From Sporolactobacillus shoreicorticis (lineage in GTDB: Bacteria > Bacillota > Bacilli > Bacillales > Sporolactobacillaceae): a DNA stretch of 64,000 bases. This document shows positions 7,339 to 18,817 of the stretch, piece by piece. The position numbers and the translations under genes were made by a program. Where the stretch lies: the NCBI RefSeq assembly GCF_024125445.1, contig NZ_JAMXWM010000011.1:56751-120750 (forward strand), in the 5' to 3' direction. The notes under the pieces are model-generated. The model saw nothing but the letters and a program-made list of their open reading frames with translations. It was not told where the DNA came from and ran no database searches. Every line of letters begins with the position of its first letter. Position 1 is the first letter of the stretch.

Positions 7339-9149
7339 TGAAGAGCGGAACAAAAAAAGAGCGATTCTTTTATCCGGAAGACCGAGTCATTGAAAAACCG
7401 TTTAACTGGAAGCAGCTGCTTCGCCTATTAAATTATTTACGGCCTTATTTGAAAACACTGATTCCTAAAGCAATTGTAGCTATGGCTGTATCAACAGCCG
7501 TTCGACTGATTATTCCGATTATCATTGGTGTTTACGCATTTGACCGGGCGATCAGTGGAAAAAACTACAGCTTGCTTTATTGGCTGGTCGCGCTTACCGC
7601 TCTGCTCTATGGACTGTCATTTGTAAGCAACTGGTACCGGATTCGCACCACAAATCAGCTTGGCCAGTTTGTGATTCATGATTTGCGTGAACGTTTATTT
7701 AATCATATTCAATATCTTTCCCATCGCTTTTTTGATTCAAGGTCTGCTGGTTCAATTCTTGTCCGGGTCATTAATGACGTGAATTCAATGCAGGATTTAT
7801 TCACGAACGGCGTCATTAACACATTGATGGATGTAGTTACTTTGATTGGCATCTTTGTGATCCTTTTTGTACTCAGCCCACCGCTGGCAGTTGCGGTATT
7901 ACTTGTTATTCCGCTGATTTTCTTCATCTCAACGAAGCTGCGGCGCAGCATTCGGCGTTCATGGCAAAAGGTCCGCATGAAAATGTCGAAGCTGAACTCT
8001 CATTTGAATGAGAGCATTCAGGGAATACGCGTGACACAATCATTTACACAGGAAAGAGAAAATCGGGCATATTTCAACGGTGTGAATACGGAGAACTTTT
8101 TGGCATGGCAGGAGGCATCCAAAAAAAATGCGATGTTCCGACCTTTTGTTGATTTGTCCAATGCAGTGGGATCGGCTATTCTGATCTGGTTCGGTGTATT
8201 TCTTATTCACCGGAACTCAATAGAAATGGGTACGTTTGTTTCTTTCTCGTTTTATCTTGGTATGTTCTGGGGACCAATTTCACGGCTGGGGCAGGTGTAT
8301 AATCAGCTGCTTGTTGCAATGGCTTCCTCAGAGCGAATTTTTGAATTTCTTGATGAACAGCCAAGTGTACCCAATAAAAAAAATGGTGTAAGCATGAAAA
8401 ACATCCGTGGAACGATTGATTTTGATGGGGTAGAATTCAGTTATGATGCATCGAGAAAAGCACTTAAGGGGATTACGTTTCATATTCCGGCGGGAGAGAC
8501 GTGGGCACTGGTCGGGCATACCGGTTCGGGTAAAACAACAATTGCGAATTTAATTAGCCGTTTCTATGATGTGACAGCTGGTCACGTGTGTTTTGATGGT
8601 GTCGATGTGCGCAACATTGATTTGCGCGAACTGCGTGCAAGTGTCGGAACGGTCATTCAGGAAACCTATGTGTTCTCTGGAACGATTATGGACAATATTC
8701 GTTTCGGCAAGCCGGATGCCTCTGACGGGGAAGTCATACAAGCAGCAAAAGCAATTGGCGCGGATGCTTTCATTCAGAGATTGCCTGATGGGTATCTGAC
8801 AGAGGTCGAGGAACGAGGAAATATTCTTTCAGTTGGAGAGCGTCAACTGCTTTCATTCGCACGCGCGCTGCTCTCAAATCCGAAAATTCTCATTCTCGAT
8901 GAGGCAACAGCAAGTATCGATACGGAAACAGAGGCTGTTATTCAAACAGCTCTCAAGCAATTGCTTGAGGGAAGGACCTCCATTATTATTGCACATCGAT
9001 TGTCCACAATTCGTGATTCGGATCAAATTGTTGTTCTTAATGAAGGTGACATTATGGAGAAGGGCAATCATCAAGAGCTTATGAACCTTAAAGGCAGATA
9101 CTTCGATTTGGTACTCAGCCAGTATAATGCACTGGATGGAGTTTCTTAA
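7335..9149 (+). CDS. yknV: ABC exporter half-transporter, YknV-like (catalytic partner)
   Basis: A 604-residue partner of yknU with six membrane helices (about residues 40-320) and an NBD: Walker A GHTGSGKTT (394-402), signature LSVGE (498-502) and Walker B LDE with catalytic E523. The non-canonical LSVGE should face the D498 site of YknU, while YknU's canonical LSGGQ faces the E523 site, giving one degenerate and one active ATP site as in BmrCD and TM287/288. Start ATG overlaps the yknU stop. Substrate cannot be deduced; multidrug or peptide/lipid export are possible. Confidence 0.88.
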   Translation: MMKSGTKKERFFYPEDRVIEKPFNWKQLLRLLNYLRPYLKTLIPKAIVAMAVSTAVRLIIPIIIGVYAFDRAISGKNYSLLYWLVALTALLYGLSFVSNWYRIRTTNQLGQFVIHDLRERLFNHIQYLSHRFFDSRSAGSILVRVINDVNSMQDLFTNGVINTLMDVVTLIGIFVILFVLSPPLAVAVLLVIPLIFFISTKLRRSIRRSWQKVRMKMSKLNSHLNESIQGIRVTQSFTQERENRAYFNGVNTENFLAWQEASKKNAMFRPFVDLSNAVGSAILIWFGVFLIHRNSIEMGTFVSFSFYLGMFWGPISRLGQVYNQLLVAMASSERIFEFLDEQPSVPNKKNGVSMKNIRGTIDFDGVEFSYDASRKALKGITFHIPAGETWALVGHTGSGKTTIANLISRFYDVTAGHVCFDGVDVRNIDLRELRASVGTVIQETYVFSGTIMDNIRFGKPDASDGEVIQAAKAIGADAFIQRLPDGYLTEVEERGNILSVGERQLLSFARALLSNPKILILDEATASIDTETEAVIQTALKQLLEGRTSIIIAHRLSTIRDSDQIVVLNEGDIMEKGNHQELMNLKGRYFDLVLSQYNALDGVS

Positions 9150-9168
9150 TTAAAAAAGAGCAAGCAGT

Positions 9169-9199
9169 GGACGCGTAGCGATACGTTTCCCTGTTTATT
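9169..9199 (+). terminator. Possible terminator of yknUV
   Basis: Imperfect stem GGACGCGTA/TACGTTTCC closed by a GCGA tetraloop (9169-9190), followed by CTGTTTATTTTTTT. One mismatch and one wobble. Confidence 0.45.
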
Positions 9200-9396
9200 T
9201 TTTTCTTAAAAACCGATCAGCACAGTGTATCTGACCGCAGGCCGGGATCTTGATCCAACCGAATGACTGATGTACAGTCCGTATACATGACCGCTTCGAC
9301 GATTCTCCTTTTTGTTACTATTTTGGGCATCAGGCTGCTGAATAAAAAGCAACCCTGTTGGGAAAAGTTCACCATTGATGATGATTGTCAATTCTT

Positions 9397-9405
9397 TGGT
9401 ATAAT
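9397..9405 (+). promoter_or_regulatory. Extended -10 promoter of the cydB-like gene
   Basis: TGGTATAAT (9397-9405) is a perfect -10 with an upstream TG; the -35 is weak (TTGATG at 19 bp). Confidence 0.6.
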
Positions 9406-9458
9406 GAAAAGGCAGGTGTCCGAAGACTTGTTGATCTGCGGACTGGAGAGGGAGGATC

Positions 9459-10475
9459 ATGATGCAACAATTGATCCTGGTTGTGCTGTGGGTAGTCGTT
9501 TATGGATATATGATTGCGGCATCCATTGACTTTGGCACGGGATTCTATTTATTTTACGGGCAGACTGTTAAACGCTTGGACCGTCTCTATGCGCCGCTTC
9601 AATGTTGGCTGTCGCCGATCTCGGAATTAATGAATATAGGCTTCGTTTTAATTTTTACAGCAATTATCGGCTTATCTCCGGAGATGATTCTCAATTTCCA
9701 GACACCGCTCGTATTCTGTGGAGTACTTGCTATCTTTTTAACCGTGATCAAGGGAACATTCTTTGCTTTGACCGAACTGTTGCCAAAAGAGGATAAAGTG
9801 CGGGGTGTTTTTTTAGCTGGTAATGGCATAACCGGTATCTTAATTCCTGCGGTTCTGAGTATTGCATTGGTGATTAGTGAAGGCGGTTTTTCAGATGTTG
9901 GTACAAGCGCGCTGTTTCCATTTGTCATACGTCTGTTCTCCAATTTCTATTTTTGGTCGGTCATGCTTGTTGCGTTCACCAGTATTTTTTATATAAGCGC
10001 AATGTACATGGTTCTCTTCGCTTCGAAAATTGAGGATCATGAATTAGTCGCACATTTTAGAAATAAGGCGCTTTTTTTAAGTATGCCTATGGTTTTTACC
10101 AGCGGATTAGTTTTTCTTGGTCTTGAGATGCAGAATCCTGAACACTTTTTGCGCACGTTAGACCATTCATGGACATTCATGCTTTCGCTTATCAGTCTGC
10201 TTATTGCCGTGACCCTTGTGTTCCTGAAGAAGTATCAGTGGATTTTTATACTTGTCATGCTTCAGTATTTTTTTGCATTGTTTGGCTACACAGTTTCTCA
10301 CTTTCCCTATCTGATCTATCCGGATATTATGATTGATCATCGTCTTGCCGCATGGGCACAATCACCTTGGTTTTTTCTCATTGAACTGCTGGTTGCGATA
10401 AGCGCGCTCATGAGTATTTTAGCATGGAGAGAGAAACGAGTGTTTCGTGATCTTACCATTCAAAAGGATAAATAA
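9459..10475 (+). CDS. Cytochrome bd oxidase subunit II-like membrane protein (orphan)
   Basis: A 338-residue protein with about nine hydrophobic helices and the CydB-like opening helix around IDFGTGFYLF. It resembles the short CydB/YthB group of bd-type quinol oxidases. Subunit I (CydA/YthA), which binds all hemes in characterised enzymes, is not encoded beside it; the flanks are an ABC exporter and a GNAT. Tandem ATGs at 9459 and 9462 are both possible behind GGGAGG. It may assemble with a CydA encoded elsewhere, or be a repurposed paralogue. Family call moderate; oxidase function not proven. Confidence 0.7.
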   Translation: MMQQLILVVLWVVVYGYMIAASIDFGTGFYLFYGQTVKRLDRLYAPLQCWLSPISELMNIGFVLIFTAIIGLSPEMILNFQTPLVFCGVLAIFLTVIKGTFFALTELLPKEDKVRGVFLAGNGITGILIPAVLSIALVISEGGFSDVGTSALFPFVIRLFSNFYFWSVMLVAFTSIFYISAMYMVLFASKIEDHELVAHFRNKALFLSMPMVFTSGLVFLGLEMQNPEHFLRTLDHSWTFMLSLISLLIAVTLVFLKKYQWIFILVMLQYFFALFGYTVSHFPYLIYPDIMIDHRLAAWAQSPWFFLIELLVAISALMSILAWREKRVFRDLTIQKDK

Positions 10476-10710
10476 TAGCCAGAAACAGGGATGAATAATA
10501 GCAACCGCAGTTATTAGATATGTTGAAAGCTATCGCAGCACCATTCTTGAGATCAAACCAATCTTTCATGATGTTTTACAGTTCTTAGGGGATGGTTAAA
10601 AGTATAACTTTATCTGACAGTGCGATGAGATCAGGATAAAATCTGAATCGTAAAAAGGAGCAAGAGAACAGACACGAACGACTCCTTGAGAATGAAAAGG
10701 TGAAAATTGC

Positions 10711-11226
10711 ATGAACTATATTCTTGAAACTGAACGGCTTCGATTACGTACTTGGAGATTTGACGATATTGATCATCTTAATCATTTCTTGCAAGACATG
10801 GAAGTGATGTATGCTTATGACCACATTTTTTCAGATGAAGAAGTTCAAGAATGGCTTGATTGGAATATGAAGTCGTATCAGGAAAGCGGATACGGCTTGT
10901 GGGCTATTGAACTCTGTGATACAGGCGAAGTTATTGGTGAATGCGGGCTTACTAATCAAACCATTGAAGGCAAATCATATTTGGAAATTGGCTACCATCT
11001 TGTTAAGAAGCATTGGCATAGAGGTTACGGGATAGAAGCTGCAAAAGCTTGCAAACGCTATGCCTTTGAAAAACTGAACAAAGAAGAAGTTGTTTCCATT
11101 GTCAGAGATACAAATATTGCTTCAATGAATTTAGCGATTAGAAACGGCATGATAATCAAAACTAGCTTCATACAGCATTACCATGGGCTAGATATACCAC
11201 ATTATTTATTTTCAGTAAAGAGATAA
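10711..11226 (+). CDS. GNAT-family N-acetyltransferase (RimJ/RimL-like)
   Basis: A 171-residue acetyl-CoA-dependent acyltransferase. The N-terminal ETERLRLRTWRFDD is typical of the RimJ/RimL/Acetyltransf_3 group, and the acetyl-CoA loop is HWHRGYGIEA at about residues 110-120, followed by the ...TNIASMNLAIRNGM helix. ATG follows AAAGGTGA. It is a single gene ending at the large inverted repeat shared with rnjA. The acceptor (ribosomal protein, small molecule or antibiotic) cannot be told from the sequence. Confidence 0.85.
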   Translation: MNYILETERLRLRTWRFDDIDHLNHFLQDMEVMYAYDHIFSDEEVQEWLDWNMKSYQESGYGLWAIELCDTGEVIGECGLTNQTIEGKSYLEIGYHLVKKHWHRGYGIEAAKACKRYAFEKLNKEEVVSIVRDTNIASMNLAIRNGMIIKTSFIQHYHGLDIPHYLFSVKR

Positions 11227-11282
11227 TAAAACAACTGGAATGAGCAGGAAAGCCGAATCTATTGATTTTCTTACTAAATCGT

Positions 11283-11338
11283 AAATTCAAATAAAGCACA
11301 GCAGCCTGATAAGGGTCTGCTGTGCTTTATTTGAATTT
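11283..11338. terminator. Bidirectional terminator between the GNAT gene and rnjA (22-bp perfect inverted repeat)
   Basis: Two 22-nt arms (11283-11304 and 11317-11338) are perfectly complementary around a 12-nt loop. The core AAAGCACAGCAG/CTGCTGTGCTTT is flanked by T-rich sequence on both strands. The right arm covers the end of rnjA, so its last codons and two bases of its stop codon lie inside the repeat. Confidence 0.8.
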
Positions 11339-13043
11339 ATTTGCTGTTTTCAACTTGTTTATTTGCCTTTTCATCAACTTCCATAATGATTGGAAGAATC
11401 ATCGGCCTGCGGCGTGTTCGTTCGTAAAGAAACGGGGCTAAACAATCGGTAACTTCGCCTTTTATTTCCGACCACTGCAAAGGATTTCTTTGAATAACTT
11501 CCTGCAAACGAGAAGCAAGCAAACTTTGCGCTTCATTGATCAGGTCGCCGGATTCGCGCATATAAACGAATCCTCGAGAAATAATGTCCGGACCTGCCAA
11601 TATTTTATGTGCCTCAATATCGGCACTGACAACAACAATGACCAACCCTTCCTCCGAGAGAACTTTACGATCCCTCAGGACGATATTACCGATGTCACCA
11701 ATTCCGCTGCCGTCGATATAAACGGATCCGGATGTTATTTTTCCAGTGACTTTTGCTGAGTTTTGGTCAAGTGCGAGCACATCGCCGATATTCATAATAA
11801 ATGAATGATCATAGGGAATGCCGCAAGCATGCGCAGTCTCAACATGTTTTTTCAGCATTCGGTATTCGCCGTGAATCGGCATGAAAAATTTTGGCTTAAG
11901 CAAACGGAGCATGAGCTTTTCTTCTTCTTGACCGCCATGCCCAGAGGTATGAATGTTGCTCAATTTTCCATGAATGACTTCAGCGCCTGCTCTGTAAAGC
12001 TGGTTGATGGTACGATTAATGCCGACCTTGTTCCCGGGAATCGGAGAAGAGGAGAAGATCACCGTATCGCCCGGCTGGACTTGAATCTGGCGATGCGTAC
12101 CGTTCGCGATTCGAGACAAAGCAGCCATCGGCTCGCCTTGACTCCCGGTACACAAAATAGTGACTTCCTGATCAGGTAAATGATTGATTTGCTGGTGTTC
12201 AATAAATGTATCCTTTGGGGCTTGAACATAGCCGAGCTCTTCGCCGATTGTTATTGCGGCTTCCATGCTGCGGCCAAACACGGCGATTTTGCGTCCCGTA
12301 GCAACCGCAGCATCGACCACTTGTTGAAGCCGATGGATATTGGATGCAAAAGTAGCGAATATAATTCGTCCGGTTACTTTACGGAAAATATCTTTAATGT
12401 TTTCGCCGACTTCCCGTTCAGTCATGGTGAATCCGGGCACTTCGGCGTTTGTACTGTCAGACATGAGACAGAGCACACCTTCTTTGCCGATTTCAGCCAT
12501 TTTCGTCAAATTGGCAATTTGTCCGCCAACCGGAGTGAAATCAAATTTAAAATCTCCGGTTTCAACAATATTACCTTGAGGTGTTTTAACAACAACGCCG
12601 TAGGAATCGGGAATACTGTGGGTCGTTCGAAAGAAACTGACTGATGTCTTTTGAAACTTGATGATATCGTCTTCCGTGATTTCGTGAATCACAGTTTGAC
12701 GCAGAAGATTATGTTCATCCAGTTTATTTCGAATTAACCCTGCCGCAAGTTTCCCGGCATAGATCGGTACGTTAACCGCACGCAGCAAATAAGGAACGCC
12801 GCCAATATGGTCTTCGTGACCATGTGTGATAAATAATCCTTTAATTTTATCTGCGTTCTTCACCAAATAACTGTAATCAGGAATCACATAATCAATACCA
12901 AGCAGTTCATCTTCAGGGAACTTGATGCCGGCATCAATAACGATGATCTCATCCTGAAATTGAACAGCATAGGTATTCTTGCCGATTTCTCCCAGTCCGC
13001 CAAGAGAGAATACGGCAGTTTGATGGTTCTTAACAAATTTCAT
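11337..13043 (-). CDS. rnjA: Ribonuclease J1
   Basis: Essential 5'-3' exo/endoribonuclease of the beta-CASP metallo-beta-lactamase family, central to mRNA turnover and rRNA maturation. The zinc motif THGHEDH lies at residues 73-79 (H74, H76, D78, H79, the same numbers as B. subtilis). The beta-CASP domain with [14 protein letters not shown] and the C-terminal degradosome-contact domain follow. The start MKFVKNHQ at 13043 matches B. subtilis; an upstream extension is rejected. The 568-residue length exceeds 555 by a Lys/Glu-rich tail. It lies 4 nt after rpoY and is cotranscribed. Confidence 0.96.
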   Translation of the reverse strand: MKFVKNHQTAVFSLGGLGEIGKNTYAVQFQDEIIVIDAGIKFPEDELLGIDYVIPDYSYLVKNADKIKGLFITHGHEDHIGGVPYLLRAVNVPIYAGKLAAGLIRNKLDEHNLLRQTVIHEITEDDIIKFQKTSVSFFRTTHSIPDSYGVVVKTPQGNIVETGDFKFDFTPVGGQIANLTKMAEIGKEGVLCLMSDSTNAEVPGFTMTEREVGENIKDIFRKVTGRIIFATFASNIHRLQQVVDAAVATGRKIAVFGRSMEAAITIGEELGYVQAPKDTFIEHQQINHLPDQEVTILCTGSQGEPMAALSRIANGTHRQIQVQPGDTVIFSSSPIPGNKVGINRTINQLYRAGAEVIHGKLSNIHTSGHGGQEEEKLMLRLLKPKFFMPIHGEYRMLKKHVETAHACGIPYDHSFIMNIGDVLALDQNSAKVTGKITSGSVYIDGSGIGDIGNIVLRDRKVLSEEGLVIVVVSADIEAHKILAGPDIISRGFVYMRESGDLINEAQSLLASRLQEVIQRNPLQWSEIKGEVTDCLAPFLYERTRRRPMILPIIMEVDEKANKQVENSK

Positions 13044-13047
13044 AGGA

Positions 13048-13257
13048 TTACAGCTTCTCCAGTTTAAATTCAGCAGACGTTTTTTCATATTCGAGAAATT
13101 TACCTGTAAGAGGTTGAATAAATTCTACGTTATACGGTTTGTCTGCCATTTTTTTGCGAACGTCGCGAACGTCGCTTGCTTCAAGATAGAGTGTCTCCGT
13201 TTGCTCGCGTACCGGGACCTCATCTTTCGATTGTTGATACAATACTTTATAAATCAT
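13048..13257 (-). CDS. rpoY: RNA polymerase epsilon subunit RpoY
   Basis: A 69-residue auxiliary RNA polymerase subunit of Firmicutes (YkzG, epsilon), structurally like phage Gp2. Conserved [23 protein letters not shown] and [15 protein letters not shown] blocks are present over the whole length. ATG is preceded by AAGGAG at 8 nt. It is the first gene of the rpoY-rnjA operon, as in B. subtilis, with only 4 nt to the rnjA start. Confidence 0.95.
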   Translation of the reverse strand: MIYKVLYQQSKDEVPVREQTETLYLEASDVRDVRKKMADKPYNVEFIQPLTGKFLEYEKTSAEFKLEKL

Positions 13258-13293
13258 GGTTCATGCTCCTTCCAAAAAAATGTTCTACAAATC

Positions 13294-13299
13294 ATTATA
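13294..13299 (-). promoter_or_regulatory. Possible -10 of the rpoY-rnjA promoter
   Basis: Perfect TATAAT on the minus strand 37 nt before the rpoY start; the -35 region is weak. Confidence 0.4.
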
Positions 13300-13438
13300 T
13301 ATGAAATGTTGATCTTTTTCACTGTCTAGCTCTGTTTCCGCATGAATTCAGAAGATTCGATTGTCATTTTCCCGTTTAGAATTAGCTTTGACAAGCAGTA
13401 AAAAAACATACTGAATCAACAAAAAAAATCTTTGGAAC

Positions 13439-13447
13439 TGATATAAT
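13439..13447 (+). promoter_or_regulatory. Extended -10 promoter of ykrA
   Basis: TGATATAAT, a perfect -10 with TG, 81 nt before the TTG start; no good -35. Confidence 0.5.
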
Positions 13448-13527
13448 GGGAGAAGAAATAGATTTTAACGCATTATATGTGTTGGATGGGCTTGATTGTC
13501 GTATTCAACAGAAGGAGGATTATACGT

Positions 13528-14316
13528 TTGACGAAGCCTAAAATTGTTTTTTTTGATATTGACGATACTTTGTACGATCAGAATAAATTGGTTCCGGATT
13601 CAACAGCGGAAGCGATCAAGAAATTACAGGAGCAAGGTGTAATCACTGCGATTGCAACCGGTCGTTCTCCGTTCATGTTCCGCGCATTGCGCAGTCAATT
13701 AGACATTCACTCATTTGTCAGTATTAATGGTTCGTACGTCGTTCATAATGACAAGCCGGTTTACACGAATCCATTAGCTGCCGATACTTTGGGTACACTG
13801 GTGTCACAGACTAGAGAAATTGGCTGGTCGCTTGCTTTTGTAACAGATAAGTCTCTGAAAATGGATGGCGAACCTGATGACAAGGCAAGAGCGAGTATTG
13901 AGAGTTTGAAACTCCCCGTTTCTTTTCCTGAAAGCGATCCTCATTTTTTTGAAAATCACGAAGTGTATCAGGGACTGCTTTTCTACTCGGATCATGACGA
14001 AGCTGGCTTTCTCCGGAATGAACCGTTTAATCGTTTTCGTTACGTACGCTGGCATAAATACGGTGTTGATGTAATCCCAAGATACGGATCGAAGGCGGAG
14101 GGAATTAAACAGCTGCTAAAGCAGCTGAACCTGACACCAGACGAGGCGTGTGCTTTTGGCGACGGAAATAATGATATTGAGATGCTTTCTTATGTAGGAA
14201 CCGGCATTGCGATGGGCAATGCAGTTGATGAAGCAAAAAAATCAGCGGACCTTGTTACCACTTCGGTTCATCAAGATGGGATTTATAACGGATTAAAACA
14301 GGTAGGTCTGTTGTAA
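13528..14316 (+). CDS. ykrA: HAD-superfamily Cof-type phosphatase YkrA
   Basis: A 262-residue cytoplasmic HAD phosphatase of the Cof/type IIB group. Motif I is FFDIDDTLY near the N-terminus, motif II AIATGRSP, the late lysine sits before the GSKAEGIKQLL segment and motif IV is AFGDGNNDIEML, all with their catalytic aspartates. The start is TTG at 13528 with AAGGAGG nine bases upstream; the longer frame has no SD. Likely substrates for the group are sugar phosphates or flavin/PLP phosphates, not resolved here. Convergent with def. Confidence 0.88.
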   Translation: MTKPKIVFFDIDDTLYDQNKLVPDSTAEAIKKLQEQGVITAIATGRSPFMFRALRSQLDIHSFVSINGSYVVHNDKPVYTNPLAADTLGTLVSQTREIGWSLAFVTDKSLKMDGEPDDKARASIESLKLPVSFPESDPHFFENHEVYQGLLFYSDHDEAGFLRNEPFNRFRYVRWHKYGVDVIPRYGSKAEGIKQLLKQLNLTPDEACAFGDGNNDIEMLSYVGTGIAMGNAVDEAKKSADLVTTSVHQDGIYNGLKQVGLL

Positions 14317-14319
14317 TTC

Positions 14320-14370
14320 AATTGGCAGGCAAAGAGGATCGCATTTTGCGATCCTCTTTGCCTGCCAATT
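14320..14370. terminator. Long perfect inverted repeat between convergent ykrA and def
   Basis: Two 23-nt arms (14320-14342 and 14348-14370) are exactly complementary around a 5-nt ATTTT loop. There is no clear T-run on either side, so it may act as an RNA processing or stability hairpin as well as a two-way terminator. Confidence 0.65.
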
Positions 14371-14372
14371 AT

Positions 14373-14930
14373 TTAATAAATATCTTTTTCCATGACGTGA
14401 TCTGGAATCTTAAATGGGTCTTCTTTATTGATTCGATCATAGAAGAGGATACCGTCCAAATGATCGATTTCATGCTGGATTGCAATTGCAGGATATCCCT
14501 TGAGACGAAGCGTAACCGGTTTGTCATCGATATCAAATGCCTTAACTTTAACCCGAGCATGACGCGGTACAAAGCCCGGAACTTCGCGATCAACAGACAA
14601 GCACCCTTCGCCGCCCTCCAGATAAGTGTTTTCGATTGAATGACTGATGACTTTCGGATTAAAGAGCGTGTATTCATAATGTTTGCCATTTTCATCATCT
14701 AAGTACAGTGCAATCATCCGTTTGCTAAGAGCGATCTGTGGGGCAGCCAGCCCGATTCCCGCGCGCAGTCCGTATTTTTTAGCTGCTTTTTCATCCTGAC
14801 TGTTTTTCAGAAATTCCAACATTTGTCTCAATGTGTTTTTTTCTTCATCTGTTGCCGGGAGAGGAACTTCTTTGGCGACTTGTCTCAGAATCGGATTGCC
14901 TTCCCGGATTATATCATTCATTGTAATCAT
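14373..14930 (-). CDS. def: Peptide deformylase
   Basis: Fe2+/Zn2+ metalloenzyme removing the N-formyl group from nascent proteins. All three motifs are present: GIGLAAPQ (58-65), EGCLS (108-112, metal ligand C110) and HEIDH (153-157, ligands H153 and H157, catalytic E154). The 185-residue length and the insertion around residues 40-55 match type 2 PDF (B. subtilis DefB/YkrB). It sits in the expected place between ykrA and pdhA. Confidence 0.96.
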   Translation of the reverse strand: MITMNDIIREGNPILRQVAKEVPLPATDEEKNTLRQMLEFLKNSQDEKAAKKYGLRAGIGLAAPQIALSKRMIALYLDDENGKHYEYTLFNPKVISHSIENTYLEGGEGCLSVDREVPGFVPRHARVKVKAFDIDDKPVTLRLKGYPAIAIQHEIDHLDGILFYDRINKEDPFKIPDHVMEKDIY

Positions 14931-15087
14931 GAACTAAGTCACTCCTTCAGCCGCGACCGAAAGTATCGGTTCGCTTTATTTCTAATCTGTTACTAGTGTA
15001 TCATTAATAATTCCTAATGTTTACTCTCTTGTTTGAAATGTGCTTTGATTTCAGCGAGAACATAAATTGACGGTTAAACCGTTACGT

Positions 15088-15115
15088 TTGACTTCATTGA
15101 ATGACGTATTATAAA
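15088..15115 (+). promoter_or_regulatory. Sigma-A promoter of pdhABCD
   Basis: TTGACT (15088-15093), 16-bp spacer, TATAAA (15110-15115). The palindrome ACGGTTAAACCGT at 15070-15082 ends 5 nt before the -35 and could be an operator. Confidence 0.65.
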
Positions 15116-15249
15116 CTGAAATCAGTGAAGAGCAGATGGGATCTTACACATATTTGCGCAACCACTTGCAGACCATTTCAGTGTTCATGAATGAAGGCGA
15201 ATTGAAAGGGGGCATCGGAGCGGAATATATGTTAAGAAATCTCCGTCTC

Positions 15250-15263
15250 TGAAAGCGCTTAAG
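15250..15263 (+). promoter_or_regulatory. Possible CcpA cre site in the pdh leader
   Basis: TGAAAGCGCTTAAG agrees with the cre consensus TGWAANCGNTNWCA at all but the last two bases. It is about 130 nt downstream of the promoter, a roadblock position. Confidence 0.35.
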
Positions 15264-15309
15264 TGATATATGTCTCATTGATTGGGATGACAAAAAACAC
15301 GCATACTGA

Positions 15310-17393
<2,084 letters not shown>

Positions 17394-17528
17394 TAAATAG
17401 AAAAATTTTGTGTTCGCAATTTTGTTCCGCACGAATGTCTCACACAATGAATGGTGAAGTTGAACTTTTTAAAAAAAGAGAATGATGCGCGTAAATTTTT
17501 TGAGAAAGTGAAAGGAGGGTGAACACCG
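17394..17528 (+). promoter_or_regulatory. pdhB-pdhC spacer with loose inverted repeat
   Basis: TTGTGT at about 17408 and ACACAA at about 17452 bracket an inner GTTCG/CGAA-type pairing, giving a long imperfect stem-loop. There is no T-run. It may be a processing site or E1/E2 ratio control, but this is only an inference from position. Confidence 0.3.
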
Positions 17529-18815
17529 TTGGCCTACTTATTTAAATTACCGGATATCGGTGAAGGAATCCACGAAGGAGAAATTCTTAGATGGTTTGTA
17601 AAACCGGGGGACACTGTCCATGAGGATGATCCCTTGGCGGAGGTTCAAAATGACAAGGCGGTTGTCGAGATCCCCTCTCCGGTAAATGGAACAGTTCTGG
17701 CATTAAACGCTGAGGAAGGCCAAATTGTTGAGGTGGGAACAGTCGTTGTTACCCTGCAATCGGACGATGCAGATGTTGAAGCCAGCCAAGAAAGTGCTGC
17801 ACCCGAAGAAGAAGATGTACGGTTTGCCGCCGCAGAAATTGAACCAAACGAAACAAAGACCAAAAATTCTGGAAACCCGAATGGCAGCAATCGGGTCATT
17901 GCCATGCCGTCCGTTCGAAAATACGCCAGAGACAAAGGTGCTGACCTGAATCAAATAAAGGGCAGTGGTCGAAATGGGCGGGTACTAAAAGAAGATGTCG
18001 ATCAATTTCTTACTGCTCCTGAGGAAAAACAGGAGAAGATCCAATCACCTGAAAAGAAATCGATTGACAGGAACAGTGAGGAAAATCAAAATGTGGCTGC
18101 TAGTCAAGAGAATGCCTTTGAGACCCGTGAGCGGTTTGCCGGAATCAGAAGGGCAATCGCACGAGCGACTGCACGTTCGATGCAGAATGCGCCGCATGTT
18201 ACAATTATGGACGATGTTGAGGCAACAAAGCTTGTGGCGCATCGAAAACAATTTAAAGAAGAGGCGCAGGCCCTTGGCGTAAAACTGACTTATCTGCCGT
18301 ATATTGTAAAGGCGCTTGTTTCGGCACTGAAGGAGTTTCCGGTGTTGAATGCCTCGCTTGATGAAGAGAATCAGAAAATTATCTATAAGCATTATTATCA
18401 TATCGGTATTGCAACGAATACAGATGCGGGACTGGTTGTCCCGGTGATCAAGCATGCCGAATCAAAATCGATGTACGTGATCGCAACTGAAATTCAGCAG
18501 TTTGCGGAAAAAGCGCGTAACGGTAATTTGACTTCTGAGGATATGAACGGCGGAACGTGTACAATTTCAAATATTGGCTCAGAAGGCGGCCAATGGTTCA
18601 CTCCTGTGATTAATCAGCCCGAATCCGCTATTCTTGGGGTCGGAAGAATTTCTGACAAAGCCATCGTACGCGATGGAGAGATTGTTGCCGCACCTATGCT
18701 TGCTCTGTCTATGAGCTTTGATCACCGTCTCATTGATGGCGCGACTGCTCAGAGGGCAATGAACAAAATAAAGAGGCTGTTAGTCGATCCGCAACGCCTT
18801 ATTTTGGAGGGGTAG
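17529..18815 (+). CDS. pdhC: Dihydrolipoyllysine acetyltransferase (PDH E2)
   Basis: A 428-residue core-forming E2. Residues 1-76 are one lipoyl domain with lipoylated K43 in QNDKAVVEI; a Glu/Asn-rich linker; a peripheral-subunit-binding domain around 125-160 ([12 protein letters not shown]); a second linker; and the catalytic domain (about 200-428) with DHRLIDG. It transfers acetyl from lipoyl to CoA. Start TTG follows AAGGAGGGTGA. The single lipoyl domain and length (442 in B. subtilis) are normal for Gram-positives. Confidence 0.95.
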   Translation: MAYLFKLPDIGEGIHEGEILRWFVKPGDTVHEDDPLAEVQNDKAVVEIPSPVNGTVLALNAEEGQIVEVGTVVVTLQSDDADVEASQESAAPEEEDVRFAAAEIEPNETKTKNSGNPNGSNRVIAMPSVRKYARDKGADLNQIKGSGRNGRVLKEDVDQFLTAPEEKQEKIQSPEKKSIDRNSEENQNVAASQENAFETRERFAGIRRAIARATARSMQNAPHVTIMDDVEATKLVAHRKQFKEEAQALGVKLTYLPYIVKALVSALKEFPVLNASLDEENQKIIYKHYYHIGIATNTDAGLVVPVIKHAESKSMYVIATEIQQFAEKARNGNLTSEDMNGGTCTISNIGSEGGQWFTPVINQPESAILGVGRISDKAIVRDGEIVAAPMLALSMSFDHRLIDGATAQRAMNKIKRLLVDPQRLILEG

Positions 18816-18817
18816 AT

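Larger units (their letters stand above)
9150..9458. other. Intergenic region between yknV and the cydB-like gene
   Basis: Holds a possible terminator (9169-9199) and the extended -10 promoter at 9397-9405. Reading frames across it lack ribosome-binding sites and family resemblance. Confidence 0.5.

Noticed and set aside
9263..9529. 88-codon ORF upstream of the cydB-like gene
   Set aside because: It lacks an SD, crosses the promoter and overlaps the cydB-like start in another frame.
12180..12644. 154-codon antisense ORF in rnjA
   Set aside because: Reading-frame shadow caused by codon bias of RNase J1.
13389..13394. TTGACA upstream of ykrA as -35
   Set aside because: More than 45 nt from the only good -10, so it cannot belong to it.
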